NCBI GenBank assembly: GCA_028284495.1
Contig: JANQRP010000023.1
Location: forward strand, 1-64,000
Direction: 5' to 3'
Length of the DNA: 64,000 bases
Source: Longimicrobiales bacterium
GTDB taxonomy: Bacteria > Gemmatimonadota > Gemmatimonadetes > Longimicrobiales > Gaopeijiaceae
This document shows positions 19,585 through 28,817 of this stretch, piece after piece (within the stretch, counting starts at the first letter, position 1; each line of letters starts with the position of its first letter). The notes under the pieces are model-generated. The model did no database searches. It was not told the origin of the DNA and worked only from the letters and a program-made list of their open reading frames with translations. The translations under genes and the position numbers were made by a program.

Positions 19585-19632
19585 GGCCGTCACCACGGTA
19601 CGGATCGTTCCGCTCTCCAGGATTGCCGAATC

Positions 19633-20097
19633 ATGACCCGCGCGCTCTCTCTCGTCGCTCTCGTGGCCGTCGCGGCCTGCCAGTCACCTCCCGTCGGCGA
19701 CGGGGATGCGTACGGCGAGCCGCTGACCCTCTCTGCGGTGACGGAGGTCCCGACGATTCTCGCATCGCCCGACGAGTGGGTCGGCGAGCGGGTCCTCATC
19801 GAGGGCGAAGTCCGGGAAGTGTGCGAGAAGAAGGGGTGCTGGCTGGACATCGCCCATCCCGACGGCCTCATCCAGGTGAAGGTCGCGGACGACGTCATCG
19901 TCTTCCCGATCTCGGCCCGCGGGAAAACCGCCCTCGTCGAGGGGACGGTCGAGGCGCTGGAGCTCAGCGCGGACGAAGCCTTCGCCGCGGCCGCCCATCG
20001 CGCCGAGGAGCAGGGGGAGGCGTTCGACTCGACGGCGACCTTCCCGCCCGCGACCGTCTACCGAATCCAGGGCATCGGCGCACTCATCCGGGGCTGA
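19633..20097 (+). CDS. DUF4920 domain lipoprotein
   Basis: 154 residues. The signal peptide ends in a lipobox (LVAVAACQS). The DUF4920 hallmark VREVCEKKGCWLDI is present, followed by IQVKVADDVIVFPISARGKTALVEG, a small beta-barrel of the OB type. The Cys pair in CEKKGC may bind a metal or form a disulfide. The family is found in Bacteroidetes, Gemmatimonadota and Proteobacteria and is uncharacterised. The last 14 bases overlap the end of the convergent acetyltransferase gene. Confidence 0.85.
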   Translation: MTRALSLVALVAVAACQSPPVGDGDAYGEPLTLSAVTEVPTILASPDEWVGERVLIEGEVREVCEKKGCWLDIAHPDGLIQVKVADDVIVFPISARGKTALVEGTVEALELSADEAFAAAAHRAEEQGEAFDSTATFPPATVYRIQGIGALIRG

Positions 20098-20596
20098 GCC
20101 CGACGCGGTCGCTACGCCGCTCCATCAGTACCACGTTCCGCCAGCCGCGCCCGTCCATTCGAGCGATCCGGCGGTGCGTCCCGACGACTCGGAAGCCGCA
20201 CTTCTCGTGGATGCGGAGCGAGGCGCCGTTCTCCGGAAAGATGCTCGATTTCAGCGTCCAGATACCTGCGTCTTCCGATGCCTTCACGAGCGCGTCGAGG
20301 AGCGTGCTGCCCACTCCGGCGCCCTCGTGCGCCGGGTCCACGTAGACGCTGACCTCCGCGACACCCGCATAGACGGCGCGGGTCGACACCGGTGAAAGGG
20401 CCGCCCATCCGACGACGGCTCCGGCCGACTCGGCGACGATTCGGGGGGTAGCCAGGTGCCCGGCGTCGAAACGCTCCCAGTCGGGCACCTCGGACTCGAA
20501 GGTGGCCTCACCCGTAGCGATGCCGGCCGCGTAGATCTCCCGTACGTACGTCCAGTCCGAAGGCACCATCGGCCGGATCGCGGGGGGACGACTCAC
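20084..20596 (-). CDS. GNAT N-acetyltransferase, phosphinothricin acetyltransferase-like
   Basis: 170 residues from a GTG whose GTGA overlaps the stop of the preceding FAD oxidoreductase (20593-20596), so the two are coupled. The GNAT fold of the PAT/YncA kind is visible: IRPMVPSDWTYVREIYAAGI, AEVSVYVDPAHEGAGVGSTL with the acetyl-CoA loop (EGAGVG), LKSSIFPENGASLRIHEKCG and FRVVGTHRRI. Related enzymes acetylate phosphinothricin, methionine sulfoximine or other amino acid analogues. Pairing with an amino-acid-oxidase-like gene hints at amine or amino acid detoxification, as inference. Confidence 0.88.
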   Translation of the reverse strand: MSRPPAIRPMVPSDWTYVREIYAAGIATGEATFESEVPDWERFDAGHLATPRIVAESAGAVVGWAALSPVSTRAVYAGVAEVSVYVDPAHEGAGVGSTLLDALVKASEDAGIWTLKSSIFPENGASLRIHEKCGFRVVGTHRRIARMDGRGWRNVVLMERRSDRVGLSPG

Positions 20597-21711
20597 GCGA
20601 ACTCCTCCGCGATCTCCCGTGCCACCACCGGGGTGAGCGCGACGCCCATTCCACCGAACCCGGCCACGACTTCGGTCGACGCGTCGACGCGGCGGCGCGG
20701 TGACCCCCCGAGGTGCCGTCCCCCGCGGAAGCCCATGACGCCGGCCCAGTGGTGTTCGACCTCGAAGTCGGAGTGTCCGAGGACGCACGCGGCGACGCCG
20801 GTGAGGTACGAGCGCACGTTGGGCGTGGGCGTGAGATCCGTGGTGCCGTTCTCGCGGTCCGCGTAGATGTGGCGACCTCCGCCGATCAGCAGACGGTCGC
20901 CGACGAAGCGGAAGTAGTTGTAGCCCTCCTGGAGGTATCCGAGCGTCCGGTCCGTCGACGTCCTCACAGGGGACGTGACGACGATCTGTCCGCGCCCGGG
21001 CACGACCTTGGAGTCGGGGCACAGGTCAGCGGTGAAGGCGTTGGTGCAGAGGAAGGCGCGATCGTAGCCGATCTCCCGCGGCCCGTCGCTCGTCTCCACC
21101 CGCGCGAGCCCGGCTGAGACCCGTGTGGCGCGGACGCCGAACGCCATGCGCGCGTCCGTTCGTGCCTCCAGGCAGCGGAGCACCGCAACCGGGTCGAGCG
21201 CGCCGTCGGCGGCGTTGAACATGGCGTCTCGCTCGCGCTCGCCCATGCGGGCCCTCCGGACCGAGTAGATCTCCGTGCCGGCAACCTCGTTCAGCGCCCG
21301 GGCCAGCTCGCGCTTCGGCTCGGTGAGCGGGTCCCAGTCGGTCGAGCCGGACGCGTCGATCTCGAGGCCCGGGAACTCGTCGCGGACGAGCTCGATGCCG
21401 CGAAGGCGCTGCTCGAACGTCTGGACGACGGCCTCCATGCCGTCGGAACGGACGTCCGCCAGCATCTCCGACACCTGCCCGCAGGTCAGGAACCCGGCGT
21501 TGCGGCTACTGGCCCCGTACGCGAAGCGATCCCGCTCCACCACCACCACCCGCATTCGGCGCGCGACCGAACCGAGATGGTAGGCCAGCCAGCGCCCCAT
21601 GAACCCGGCGCCCACGATGAGCACGTCCGCGCGCGTCGGGAGGTCGCACGGCTGCGGTCGAGGGGGCAGTGCATCCGCCTCCCACCAGCTGGAGCGTCGC
21701 GGCTCGATCAT
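20593..21711 (-). CDS. FAD-dependent oxidoreductase, DAO (glycine/D-amino acid oxidase) family
   Basis: 372 residues. The dinucleotide fold GAGFMGRWLAYHL starts at residue 34, the ERDRFAYGASSRNAGFLTCG segment is typical of the DAO family, and FGGMGVALTPVVAREIAEEF closes the FAD-binding site. These flavoenzymes oxidise secondary or primary amines of amino acids. It has no signal peptide. The sole partner is the acetyltransferase coupled to its stop. Divergent from the exported SDR gene. Confidence 0.9.
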   Translation of the reverse strand: MIEPRRSSWWEADALPPRPQPCDLPTRADVLIVGAGFMGRWLAYHLGSVARRMRVVVVERDRFAYGASSRNAGFLTCGQVSEMLADVRSDGMEAVVQTFEQRLRGIELVRDEFPGLEIDASGSTDWDPLTEPKRELARALNEVAGTEIYSVRRARMGERERDAMFNAADGALDPVAVLRCLEARTDARMAFGVRATRVSAGLARVETSDGPREIGYDRAFLCTNAFTADLCPDSKVVPGRGQIVVTSPVRTSTDRTLGYLQEGYNYFRFVGDRLLIGGGRHIYADRENGTTDLTPTPNVRSYLTGVAACVLGHSDFEVEHHWAGVMGFRGGRHLGGSPRRRVDASTEVVAGFGGMGVALTPVVAREIAEEFA

Positions 21712-21823
21712 CCCGCATCATAGCGCGCGCCCGGGCCCCGCGAACCGGCGAAGCGAGGAGGGCCTTGCGGTTCGGGCGGACGGGTCCCGATTCTCGAGCA
21801 GGCCTCTCCCGCACCCGCTCATC

Positions 21824-22690
21824 ATGTCGAGACCCGGTCGCATCACGTGCGTGGCCACGCAGCTGGCCACGCAGCTCGCATGGATCGTCCTCCTCGGATC
21901 GGCGCCCGGCACACGCGTGGCGGCCCAGTCCGCCGCCGAGCCCCTCGCGCTCCCGGCGCTGGTGGTCGAAGCGGTAGAGGGGCGGGTCGCCGTCATCACC
22001 GGGACGAGCTCGGGGCTCGGATACGCGCTCGCCGAGCTGGCCGCAGCGCACGGAATGCGGCTCGTCCTCGCCGACATCGACCTGGCGCCATCGGCAGAAC
22101 TCGCGGCTCGTATCGAAGCGGGAGGTGGCGAGGCGGTCGCCGTCGAGGTCGACCTCGCTGATCCCGCTCAGCGGCCTCGGGTCATCGAGGCCGCGATCGA
22201 GCGGTACGGCGGAGTCGATTTCCTCTTCAACAACGCGGGCTACGCCTACGGAGCGACGCTCGAGCAGCACGACCTCGACGAGGCCCATCGGCTGTTCGAG
22301 GTCAACTACTGGGCGTACGTGGACCTGGCGAACCGGGTCGTGCCCATCATGCGGGAGCAGGGTGGCGGGACCATCGTCAACACGGTTTCGATCCTGGGAC
22401 ACCAGCCCGGGCCGGCGGGGTGGGGCGTATACGCCGCGAGCAAGCATGCGCTGGTCGGAATGTTCCAGTCGGCCGCCACCGAGTTGCGGCCGGCGGGCAT
22501 CCGGATCCGGCTCGCCTCGCCGGGTGGGATGAAGACCAACATCATGCGCGACGCGGTAGGCCCGATGGCCGACCGCTGGAGAAACGTCGCCGACGACTGG
22601 GAGCCGCCCTCGGTGGTGGCGCGCGACATCTTCGTGATGATGCTGGAGGACGACGTCGTGTTCTACCCGGGCTCCGTCGGCCGCAACTGA
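21824..22690 (+). CDS. Short-chain dehydrogenase/reductase with an export-like N-terminus
   Basis: 288 residues. The classical SDR domain begins near residue 52: TGTSSGLG at 59-66, NNAG at 136-139, and catalytic S189, Y203 and K207 (YAASK). The C-terminal half (IRLASPGGMKTNI) is also classical. Ahead of it stand about 50 extra residues that contain a hydrophobic stretch and AAQ cleavage-like site (QLAWIVLLGSAPGTRVAAQ). NAD(P)-dependent SDRs are normally cytosolic, so this is odd. The extension could be a false N-terminus, but GTG/ATG starts nearer the domain lack Shine-Dalgarno sequences. Confidence 0.85.
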   Translation: MSRPGRITCVATQLATQLAWIVLLGSAPGTRVAAQSAAEPLALPALVVEAVEGRVAVITGTSSGLGYALAELAAAHGMRLVLADIDLAPSAELAARIEAGGGEAVAVEVDLADPAQRPRVIEAAIERYGGVDFLFNNAGYAYGATLEQHDLDEAHRLFEVNYWAYVDLANRVVPIMREQGGGTIVNTVSILGHQPGPAGWGVYAASKHALVGMFQSAATELRPAGIRIRLASPGGMKTNIMRDAVGPMADRWRNVADDWEPPSVVARDIFVMMLEDDVVFYPGSVGRN

Positions 22691-22735
22691 GGACGACCGC
22701 CGGTTCGTTCGAACCCTCGTGCAAGGAGAATCCTC

Positions 22736-23125
22736 GTGATCCGTATCGCTTCGATCATCCTGGTGGCGGCCCTCGCGCTGGCCACGCCGACCACGGCCCA
22801 GACCGCCGATCTGGCGGGAACCTGGAACATGTCCGTGGACGTGAACGGGAACGTCACCACACCGACACTCACGCTGACGCAAGCGGCCGACACCCTGTCT
22901 GGCACATACCAGTCCGAGACGCTCGGGCGCGCGCAGGTGCGCGGGACGGTCAGCGGCAACGACTTCACCGTACGCTTCAACGCCGAAATGCAGGGCCAGC
23001 CGATTCCGGTCACGTACGCAGGCACGCTCCAGGAGGATGGCACGCTGTCCGGCACGATCGAGCTCGCCGGGGGGCAGATCAGCGGCACCTTCACCGCGAA
23101 ACGGGAGGACGGGGTCGGCGGCTGA
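22736..23125 (+). CDS. Small secreted beta-sheet protein of unknown function
   Basis: 129 residues from a GTG with AAGGAGA 6 bases upstream. A signal peptide ends at TTAQ. The mature part repeats short beta strands: LAGTWNMSVDV, TLSGTYQSETLG, QVRGTVSGNDFTVRF, ITYAGTL-like and LSGTIELAGGQISGTFTAKR. Similar lipocalin-like small proteins are common in Acidobacteria and Gemmatimonadota and are unassigned. A near-perfect palindrome GGTTCG-TT-CGAACC lies at 22702-22715, just upstream. It ends 9 bases from the convergent S41 protease gene. Confidence 0.7.
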   Translation: MIRIASIILVAALALATPTTAQTADLAGTWNMSVDVNGNVTTPTLTLTQAADTLSGTYQSETLGRAQVRGTVSGNDFTVRFNAEMQGQPIPVTYAGTLQEDGTLSGTIELAGGQISGTFTAKREDGVGG

Positions 23126-23134
23126 GTCCCGCCC

Positions 23135-25378
23135 TCACCCCGTTCCCCGGGCGAGCTCCAGCCCCCGTTCCAGCACCTCGTCGCGGCCCGCCCGGACGCC
23201 CTCGATCGTTCGGCTGACGGGATGCGTCGGTTCGATCCCGACGAGGTGGTGTGGTGATCGGTCGTGCTTCTCGACCCGCATTCCCGTCCAGCGAAGGGTG
23301 TGTCCGGTCGGAAGGGGAAGCACGTTTACGTTCCCGTTCGCGCCGGCCGTCGCCTCCCCCACGATCGGACCGAGGTCGTACGCCTCGACGATGCCCATGA
23401 CGCTCTCCGCGTAGCTGATCGCGCGGCCGTCCGTGAGGAACACGGCCCGGCCTTCGAAGCGCGGCTCGCCCGGTGCGAGGTTCCAGCGCGACTCCCGCCA
23501 GGTCGCCTCGCCCGAACCGTCGGGTCGAACGATCTCGGGGATCATCCAGTGCGCCGAACGCAGGGGCTCGTCGGCGAGGTACGTCAGCGCGAGGTGGTTC
23601 CCGGCGGGATAGCCGCGGAGGTCGAAGATCACGGCGTCGGCGCTGGCGAGTTCGGGCGCACGGGCCTGGATCGCCGCGATCGGCGCTCGGTCGAGGTCCA
23701 CGTAGAAGACTCCGGGCTCGAGCGCCGCGATCTGCTCGGGCCGCCGTTCGGCCGGTGGGGTGCCGGCCTGGCGGGCCACGGCCAGCGTGTCGGCGGTCCC
23801 GTCGGCCCGCCGGAGCACGACCTGCACCGTCGAGCCGATCGGGCCGGGCGTGAACTCGCGCGCCGCGCGCCATCGCCGCCAGCGTAGGGTACCCGACGCG
23901 AGCTCGGCCTCCTCGCCGAGCACCTCACGGGCGTCACGCCCGTCGACCGACACAACCACGTCGCCCGGCGAGGCCAGCCCGTCCGCGTCGGCCGCCACCA
24001 CCACGACCGAGTCCTCGATCCACTCGACCCCGAACGGGAGACGACCCGCCGTGGCGCCGGTGGGATCCGACACGCTCCCGTGCCCGTCGCCGAGAGCGGC
24101 CACCATGTGGCGCAGGGTCTCGCGGTGCGCTGCCCCGGAGGGGTCGGCGAGCGTCCGCTCCACCGCGCGGGTGAACACGTCGTGCCAGTCGGTCTCGACC
24201 ACGTCCCAGTAGGGGTAGAAGTGCTGGAACGCGTTCCACGTGACGATCACGTCCGCCAGCCGCACGCTCAGGTCGTCCTGTGCGGCCGAGGTCTCCGGCG
24301 CGGGCGGGTTTCCGCCCGGGACGTCCGCCAGATCCATGTCGAGCGTGCTCCCGTCGCCGGACCAGATCGCGAGCGGCACCCACGCGACGAGCCCTCGGCC
24401 CAGGTCGCCGCGATATCGCTCCCCCGCGTCGGGGTGCCGCTCGAACAGCGGGCCGGCGATCCGCGTCCGCCCTGCGCGCACCGCGAGACGGCGGTCGCCC
24501 TCCGCCGCCCCGTCCGCCGGCGCCGCGACCTCCCAGCCGGGGCTCGGCCCGCTCCAGCCCGGAGGGGACCCGCCGTCGCCATCCTCGAACCCCGGGTTGT
24601 TCAGCGGGACCTCGGACCAGTCGTCGCCCTCCCGCACCTCGAGCCGCAGGCCGTCCACCGACGCGTCTCCGCCCATGATCAGGGCTCCCAGCACGATGCG
24701 TCTGGCGTCGTCGTCGACCGTTCCGCGGATCTCGGCTTCGGTCCACTCGGACGTCGTGACCGACCGGTCCATCATGTTGTCGAAGAAGCCCGTGCCCCCG
24801 GGGCGGTCCACCCGGAACCAGAGGTGCGCCCGCGTGTCGTCGGCATCCGCGCGCAGCCGGCCCGAAAAGCGGATCTCTCGACCTCGAAGCGGCTCCGCGT
24901 CGAGTCCCTGGGCCAGAGCGGCGTTTCCGGTCGCCGCCGTCAGTTCGCGGACCCGGTGCATCCGGGCGCTCCGGTAGACGCTGTTCGCCTGGTCGGTCCC
25001 CATCCCCACGTGCTGCCAGGCCACGAGCTGCAGCCCGGTCGTGTCCGACGGGCTCGCCCAGGCGGGAGCCGGAGGTTCGCCCTCGGACACCCGCTCGAAG
25101 CGCACCGAGGGCGCAATCGGGCCGAACAGCTCCTCGAGGGCGACGCGAAGCTCGTCGGCGGACTCGATGCCGGCCACCCGCTCCGCGCCCGCCGCGGCGA
25201 AGGCGTCCCAGTCGACCTCGGCGGCCGCGTCGCTCGGGTGGAAGTACCGGACGTATCCGTAGGCCTTCGTGAACGCGCGGACGTTCTCGACTGTCGGGTC
25301 GCCGGCGGGTGGCGCACACCCGACGATCGCGAGCAACGGCGCGGCGATGGCGGCGAGGGCCAGGCGGGGCAGGGTCAT
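23135..25378 (-). CDS. S41-family (tail-specific type) peptidase lipoprotein
   Basis: 747 residues. The signal peptide ends in a lipobox (LAIVGCAPP). The N-terminal region VRAFTKAYGYVRYFHPSD is typical of large S41 proteins of Bacteroidetes and Gemmatimonadota; a jelly-roll-like middle follows (LWFRVDRPGGTGFFDNMM). The C-terminal S41 domain has VIVTWNAFQHFYPYWDVVET, a PDZ-like segment (SVDGRDAREVLG) and the catalytic region VFLTDGRAISYAESVMGIVE with the nucleophile Ser in YAES, then GPIVGEATAGANGNV. It probably cleaves proteins in the cell envelope. ATG 25378 is set by the lipobox. Confidence 0.87.
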   Translation of the reverse strand: MTLPRLALAAIAAPLLAIVGCAPPAGDPTVENVRAFTKAYGYVRYFHPSDAAAEVDWDAFAAAGAERVAGIESADELRVALEELFGPIAPSVRFERVSEGEPPAPAWASPSDTTGLQLVAWQHVGMGTDQANSVYRSARMHRVRELTAATGNAALAQGLDAEPLRGREIRFSGRLRADADDTRAHLWFRVDRPGGTGFFDNMMDRSVTTSEWTEAEIRGTVDDDARRIVLGALIMGGDASVDGLRLEVREGDDWSEVPLNNPGFEDGDGGSPPGWSGPSPGWEVAAPADGAAEGDRRLAVRAGRTRIAGPLFERHPDAGERYRGDLGRGLVAWVPLAIWSGDGSTLDMDLADVPGGNPPAPETSAAQDDLSVRLADVIVTWNAFQHFYPYWDVVETDWHDVFTRAVERTLADPSGAAHRETLRHMVAALGDGHGSVSDPTGATAGRLPFGVEWIEDSVVVVAADADGLASPGDVVVSVDGRDAREVLGEEAELASGTLRWRRWRAAREFTPGPIGSTVQVVLRRADGTADTLAVARQAGTPPAERRPEQIAALEPGVFYVDLDRAPIAAIQARAPELASADAVIFDLRGYPAGNHLALTYLADEPLRSAHWMIPEIVRPDGSGEATWRESRWNLAPGEPRFEGRAVFLTDGRAISYAESVMGIVEAYDLGPIVGEATAGANGNVNVLPLPTGHTLRWTGMRVEKHDRSPHHLVGIEPTHPVSRTIEGVRAGRDEVLERGLELARGTG

Positions 25379-25461
25379 GGCGTCGTGGGTGGCAGTTCGG
25401 GAACGCGCTGGGCGCAACCTACGCGCCGGCGCGGGCGAAGATCCAGGCCTTCCGACGTACG

Positions 25462-27735
25462 TCAACCTCCGACCAGCCGCACCACCTGGGTCAGAAGGAA
25501 CGTCACGGTGAATCCCATCACGAGCGGCAGGAACGTCGCCACGCTCGTCCATTTCCAGCTCCCGGTCTCCTTGTAGATCGTGTAGATCGTGGTGGAGCAG
25601 GGGTTATGGAGCAGGCTGAACAGCATCACGTTGACCGCGGTGAGCAGCGTCCAGCCGGCGGTGCGGAGCACCATCTCGACATCCACGCCGCTCTCGAACA
25701 TGACGCCCGCGCCCTCGCCGAGACCCTGCAGCTCGGGCGTCACGAGCACCGTGAGCATGAGTACGGTGGGGATCACGATCTCGTTGGCGGGGATCGCGAC
25801 GACGTAGGCCAGCAGGATGACGCCGTTCAGTCCGATCAGGGCACCCATCGGGCCGAGCAGTTCGATGGCGTGCGCGGCGATCGACTGGTCGCCGATCGGG
25901 ATGTTCGAGGTGAGCCAGATCACCGCCCCGGCCGGGATGGCGAACACGACGGCACGCCAGAGCACGATGAGCGTCCGGTCGATGAGCGACGTGTACAGCG
26001 TCTGGAGGATGCGGGGTGGGCGATACGGAGGCAGTTCCAGACTGAACGTGCTCGCCTCGCCCTTGAGTACGGTGCGCGACAGCCCCCAGCTCGACACGAA
26101 CATCGCCGCCATCCCGATGATCGCGACGCCGACCACGGCCCCCGCCGACACGAGCCCCGCCATCCCGGCGGGCGCGAGGGCCCCGATGAAGATGCTCGCG
26201 AGCAGGATCTGCGTGGGCCAGCGGCCGTTGCAGAGGCTGAAGTTGTTCGTGATGATCGCGATCAGCCGCTCGCGCGGGGAGTCGATGACCCTCGTCGCGA
26301 CGACGCCGGCCGCGTTGCAGCCGAAGCCCATCGTCATGGAGAGCGCCTGCTTGCCGTGGGCGCCCACGCGACGGAAGAGGCCGTCGAGGTTGAACGCGAC
26401 ACGGGGCAGGTAGCCGAAGTCCTCGAGCAGCGTGAAGATCGGGAAGAAGATCGCCATCGGGGGCAGCATCACGCTGATCACCCAGGCGGTGGCGAGGTAC
26501 ACGCCGTCGAAGAGGAAGCCCGACAGCCACCACGGCATTCCGACGTTCGCACCGAACTGGTTCAGCACCGGGTGGACGGTGTCGATGAGAAGCGTGGCGA
26601 GCATCGAGCTCGGCACGTTCGCGCCCGCGATCGTGAGCCAGAACACCACGGTCAGGATGCCGAGCATGACGGGGAAGCCCGTCCACTTCGACGTCAGCAG
26701 CCGGTCGAGCGTGCGATCGAGGTTCGACCGCACCTTTGCGGCCGCCGTCGAGGTCGCGGCGTGGGCGATCTGCTCGGCCGTTCGGTAGGTCGACGCCACG
26801 ATGGTGTCGTGGACGTTCTCGGGGAGGGTCCAGCGGAGCTCCGACGCGAGGCGGAGGACCTCCCCGCGAGCGCTCCGCTCCAGCGGGTCCCCGGCCGGCG
26901 GGTCACCCCCGCGGGCACCATGGATGCGAATCCCGGTGACCGGCGGCGGCACCGCGTCGACGCGGAGCTGCCCGATCTCGCCGGAGCGCACGGCCTCCTC
27001 GACACGCGCGTCCGCGTTGAGCAGCCGGAGCGCCACCCATCGGGGGTTGGGCAGAGCGGGGAAGGCCTCGGACACCACCGGCTCGAGCCGTGCGACCGCC
27101 GACTCGACCTCGGGTGCGTACTCGTCGACGCGAACCGGCGCCGTGACGCGGCGGCCGGTCGCGACGGCGTGGATCGCCGCCAGGAGTTTCTGGACGCCCT
27201 CGCCGCGGCGGGCCACGGTGGGAACCACGGGTACGCCGAGCTGCCGCTCGAGCTCGTCCACGTCGATGGCGATGCCGTGCCGGCGCGCCTCGTCCATCAG
27301 GTTGAGGCACACCACCACCCGGTCGGTGATCGAGAGCGTCTGCAGCAGCAGGTTCAAGTTGCGCTCGAGACGGGTGGCGTCGATGACGACCACGGTGACG
27401 TCGGGGCGGCCGAACAGCAGGAAGTCGCGCGCGACCTCCTCGTCGGTGGTGCTCGCCTGCAGGGAGTAGGTCCCCGGCAGATCCACCACCTTGATCCGCT
27501 CGCCCTCGTAGGCGAATGCACCTTCTGCCCGCACGACCGTCTTCCCGGGCCAGTTTCCCGTGTGCTGGCGGAGTCCGGTCAGGGCGTTGAAGACGGTGCT
27601 CTTTCCGGTGTTCGGGTTGCCGGCCAGCGCGACCAGCACGTCCCACCGGTCGGGGGAGAGCCCCAGCCGCACGAGGTTCTGCTCGCGGTGCGGTGCCGTG
27701 CCGGTCGGGAGGCTCAACGTGCCCGGCGCGCTCAT
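25462..27735 (-). CDS. feoB: Ferrous iron transporter FeoB
   Basis: 757 residues. The cytosolic G domain has G1 GNPNTGKST (39-47), G3 DLPGTYSL (85 on) and G4 NLMD. A GDI-like helical spacer follows, then a polytopic membrane domain with the FeoB gate-like motifs SMTMGFGCNAAGVVATR and FNLDGLFRRVGAHGKQAL. It imports Fe(II) across the inner membrane, gated by GTP. The start overlaps the DtxR/FeoA gene in ATGA (27732-27735), so translation is coupled. The last residues are a membrane helix; no FeoC or separate FeoA gene follows. Confidence 0.97.
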   Translation of the reverse strand: MSAPGTLSLPTGTAPHREQNLVRLGLSPDRWDVLVALAGNPNTGKSTVFNALTGLRQHTGNWPGKTVVRAEGAFAYEGERIKVVDLPGTYSLQASTTDEEVARDFLLFGRPDVTVVVIDATRLERNLNLLLQTLSITDRVVVCLNLMDEARRHGIAIDVDELERQLGVPVVPTVARRGEGVQKLLAAIHAVATGRRVTAPVRVDEYAPEVESAVARLEPVVSEAFPALPNPRWVALRLLNADARVEEAVRSGEIGQLRVDAVPPPVTGIRIHGARGGDPPAGDPLERSARGEVLRLASELRWTLPENVHDTIVASTYRTAEQIAHAATSTAAAKVRSNLDRTLDRLLTSKWTGFPVMLGILTVVFWLTIAGANVPSSMLATLLIDTVHPVLNQFGANVGMPWWLSGFLFDGVYLATAWVISVMLPPMAIFFPIFTLLEDFGYLPRVAFNLDGLFRRVGAHGKQALSMTMGFGCNAAGVVATRVIDSPRERLIAIITNNFSLCNGRWPTQILLASIFIGALAPAGMAGLVSAGAVVGVAIIGMAAMFVSSWGLSRTVLKGEASTFSLELPPYRPPRILQTLYTSLIDRTLIVLWRAVVFAIPAGAVIWLTSNIPIGDQSIAAHAIELLGPMGALIGLNGVILLAYVVAIPANEIVIPTVLMLTVLVTPELQGLGEGAGVMFESGVDVEMVLRTAGWTLLTAVNVMLFSLLHNPCSTTIYTIYKETGSWKWTSVATFLPLVMGFTVTFLLTQVVRLVGG

Positions 27736-28799
27736 GCCGCCGCCCCGTCGTCGGACGGCGTCGCGCCGGCGTCCGAGCCGTCCCCCCGAATGTCGGTCAC
27801 GCGGATCCACTGCTGCTGGTCCCCCCGCAGCGCGATCAGGGCCCCGCGGACCCGGTACGCGGTCGGGTCGCCGGTCGGAGACGCCATCTCGGCGACGATC
27901 CGCGTGCCGGGTACGAGTCCGAGGTCCAGGAGTCGGCGGCGCTGCACGCCGGTGCACGCGGGCGAGAGGCCGTGGACCGTGGCCGCGCCGCCGGTCGGGA
28001 CGTCGGCGAGGGAGTCGGACGCCGCCGCGGTCGTCGGCTCGGGCGTGCGGATCTCGACCGTGACGTTCGCCGCCGCGAGCGCGTCGAGCTTCAGGATCCG
28101 ACCGGCCAGCTCGACGCGAACGCCTCCAGGGACCGGCTCGACCATCCGGATGCGCATCTGCGGGGAGAGCCCCGCGTGGAGCAGGCGGTCGTAGAGTTCC
28201 CGCGGCTCGTCCTCGAGGTGGGTGACCACGGCCTCGTCGCCGGGATCGAGGGAGGTGAGCAGTCGTCCCGACGGGCGAACGAGTTCGCCGGAGGAGGTCG
28301 GGATCGGGTCGCCGTGGGGGTCGTAGCGCGGACGGCCGAGCCGCTCGTCGAGGCGGTCCACCTCGGTCTCGGTCAGGAAGTGCTCCTGGCGCTCGGCGCG
28401 CTCGTGCCACTCTCCGGGCTCGACGCCCGTCCGGTCGGCCAGGTACCGCTCCCACAGCCGGTGCGTGCGGATGATCCGCAACGCGTACGCCCGTCCTTCG
28501 GCGGTGAGGCGCATCGTGTCGGTCGGCTCCACGAGACCTGCGTCGCGCAGTCGCTCCAGCGTCTCCGCCGCCGTCGACTGCCCCGCCTCGAGCGCTCCGG
28601 CCACCGACACGAGCGTAGCCGAACGATCGCGATACTCGCACTTGAACAGATGCTTGAGCGCGTCCTCCATGCGCACCCGCTCCTGCGCGAGCCGCCCCCG
28701 GCGGATGCGGGCGAGACCACCCGTGCGCGGCCACGCGAGCGCCACGAGGGCCCCAACGAGGAGCGCGAACAGGACGAGTGCGAGGAGAGGGTCCACCAT
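27732..28799 (-). CDS. Membrane-anchored DtxR/MntR-type metalloregulator with two FeoA domains
   Basis: 355 residues. Order: one N-terminal membrane helix (residues 4-24), a basic linker, a winged HTH (44-105), a DtxR dimerisation/metal domain (106-168) and two FeoA/SH3-like domains (about 182-252 and 265-336). Metal ligands align with DtxR: H113, E117, H132, E136, E139, H140. E136 replaces DtxR Cys102 as in MntR, and MEDALK (44-49) recalls the MntR start MEDYIE. FeoA domains normally act with FeoB. The gene leads the feoB operon and two dyads stand upstream. A tethered DtxR is unusual; the helix starts right after the first Met, so it is not a distant start artefact. Confidence 0.88.
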   Translation of the reverse strand: MVDPLLALVLFALLVGALVALAWPRTGGLARIRRGRLAQERVRMEDALKHLFKCEYRDRSATLVSVAGALEAGQSTAAETLERLRDAGLVEPTDTMRLTAEGRAYALRIIRTHRLWERYLADRTGVEPGEWHERAERQEHFLTETEVDRLDERLGRPRYDPHGDPIPTSSGELVRPSGRLLTSLDPGDEAVVTHLEDEPRELYDRLLHAGLSPQMRIRMVEPVPGGVRVELAGRILKLDALAAANVTVEIRTPEPTTAAASDSLADVPTGGAATVHGLSPACTGVQRRRLLDLGLVPGTRIVAEMASPTGDPTAYRVRGALIALRGDQQQWIRVTDIRGDGSDAGATPSDDGAAA

Positions 28800-28817
28800 C
28801 GGGCGCGGCGCAGAAGA

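Noticed and set aside
25309..28194. Long plus-strand frame opposite feoB
   Set aside because: Antisense shadow; FeoB on the minus strand is unequivocal.
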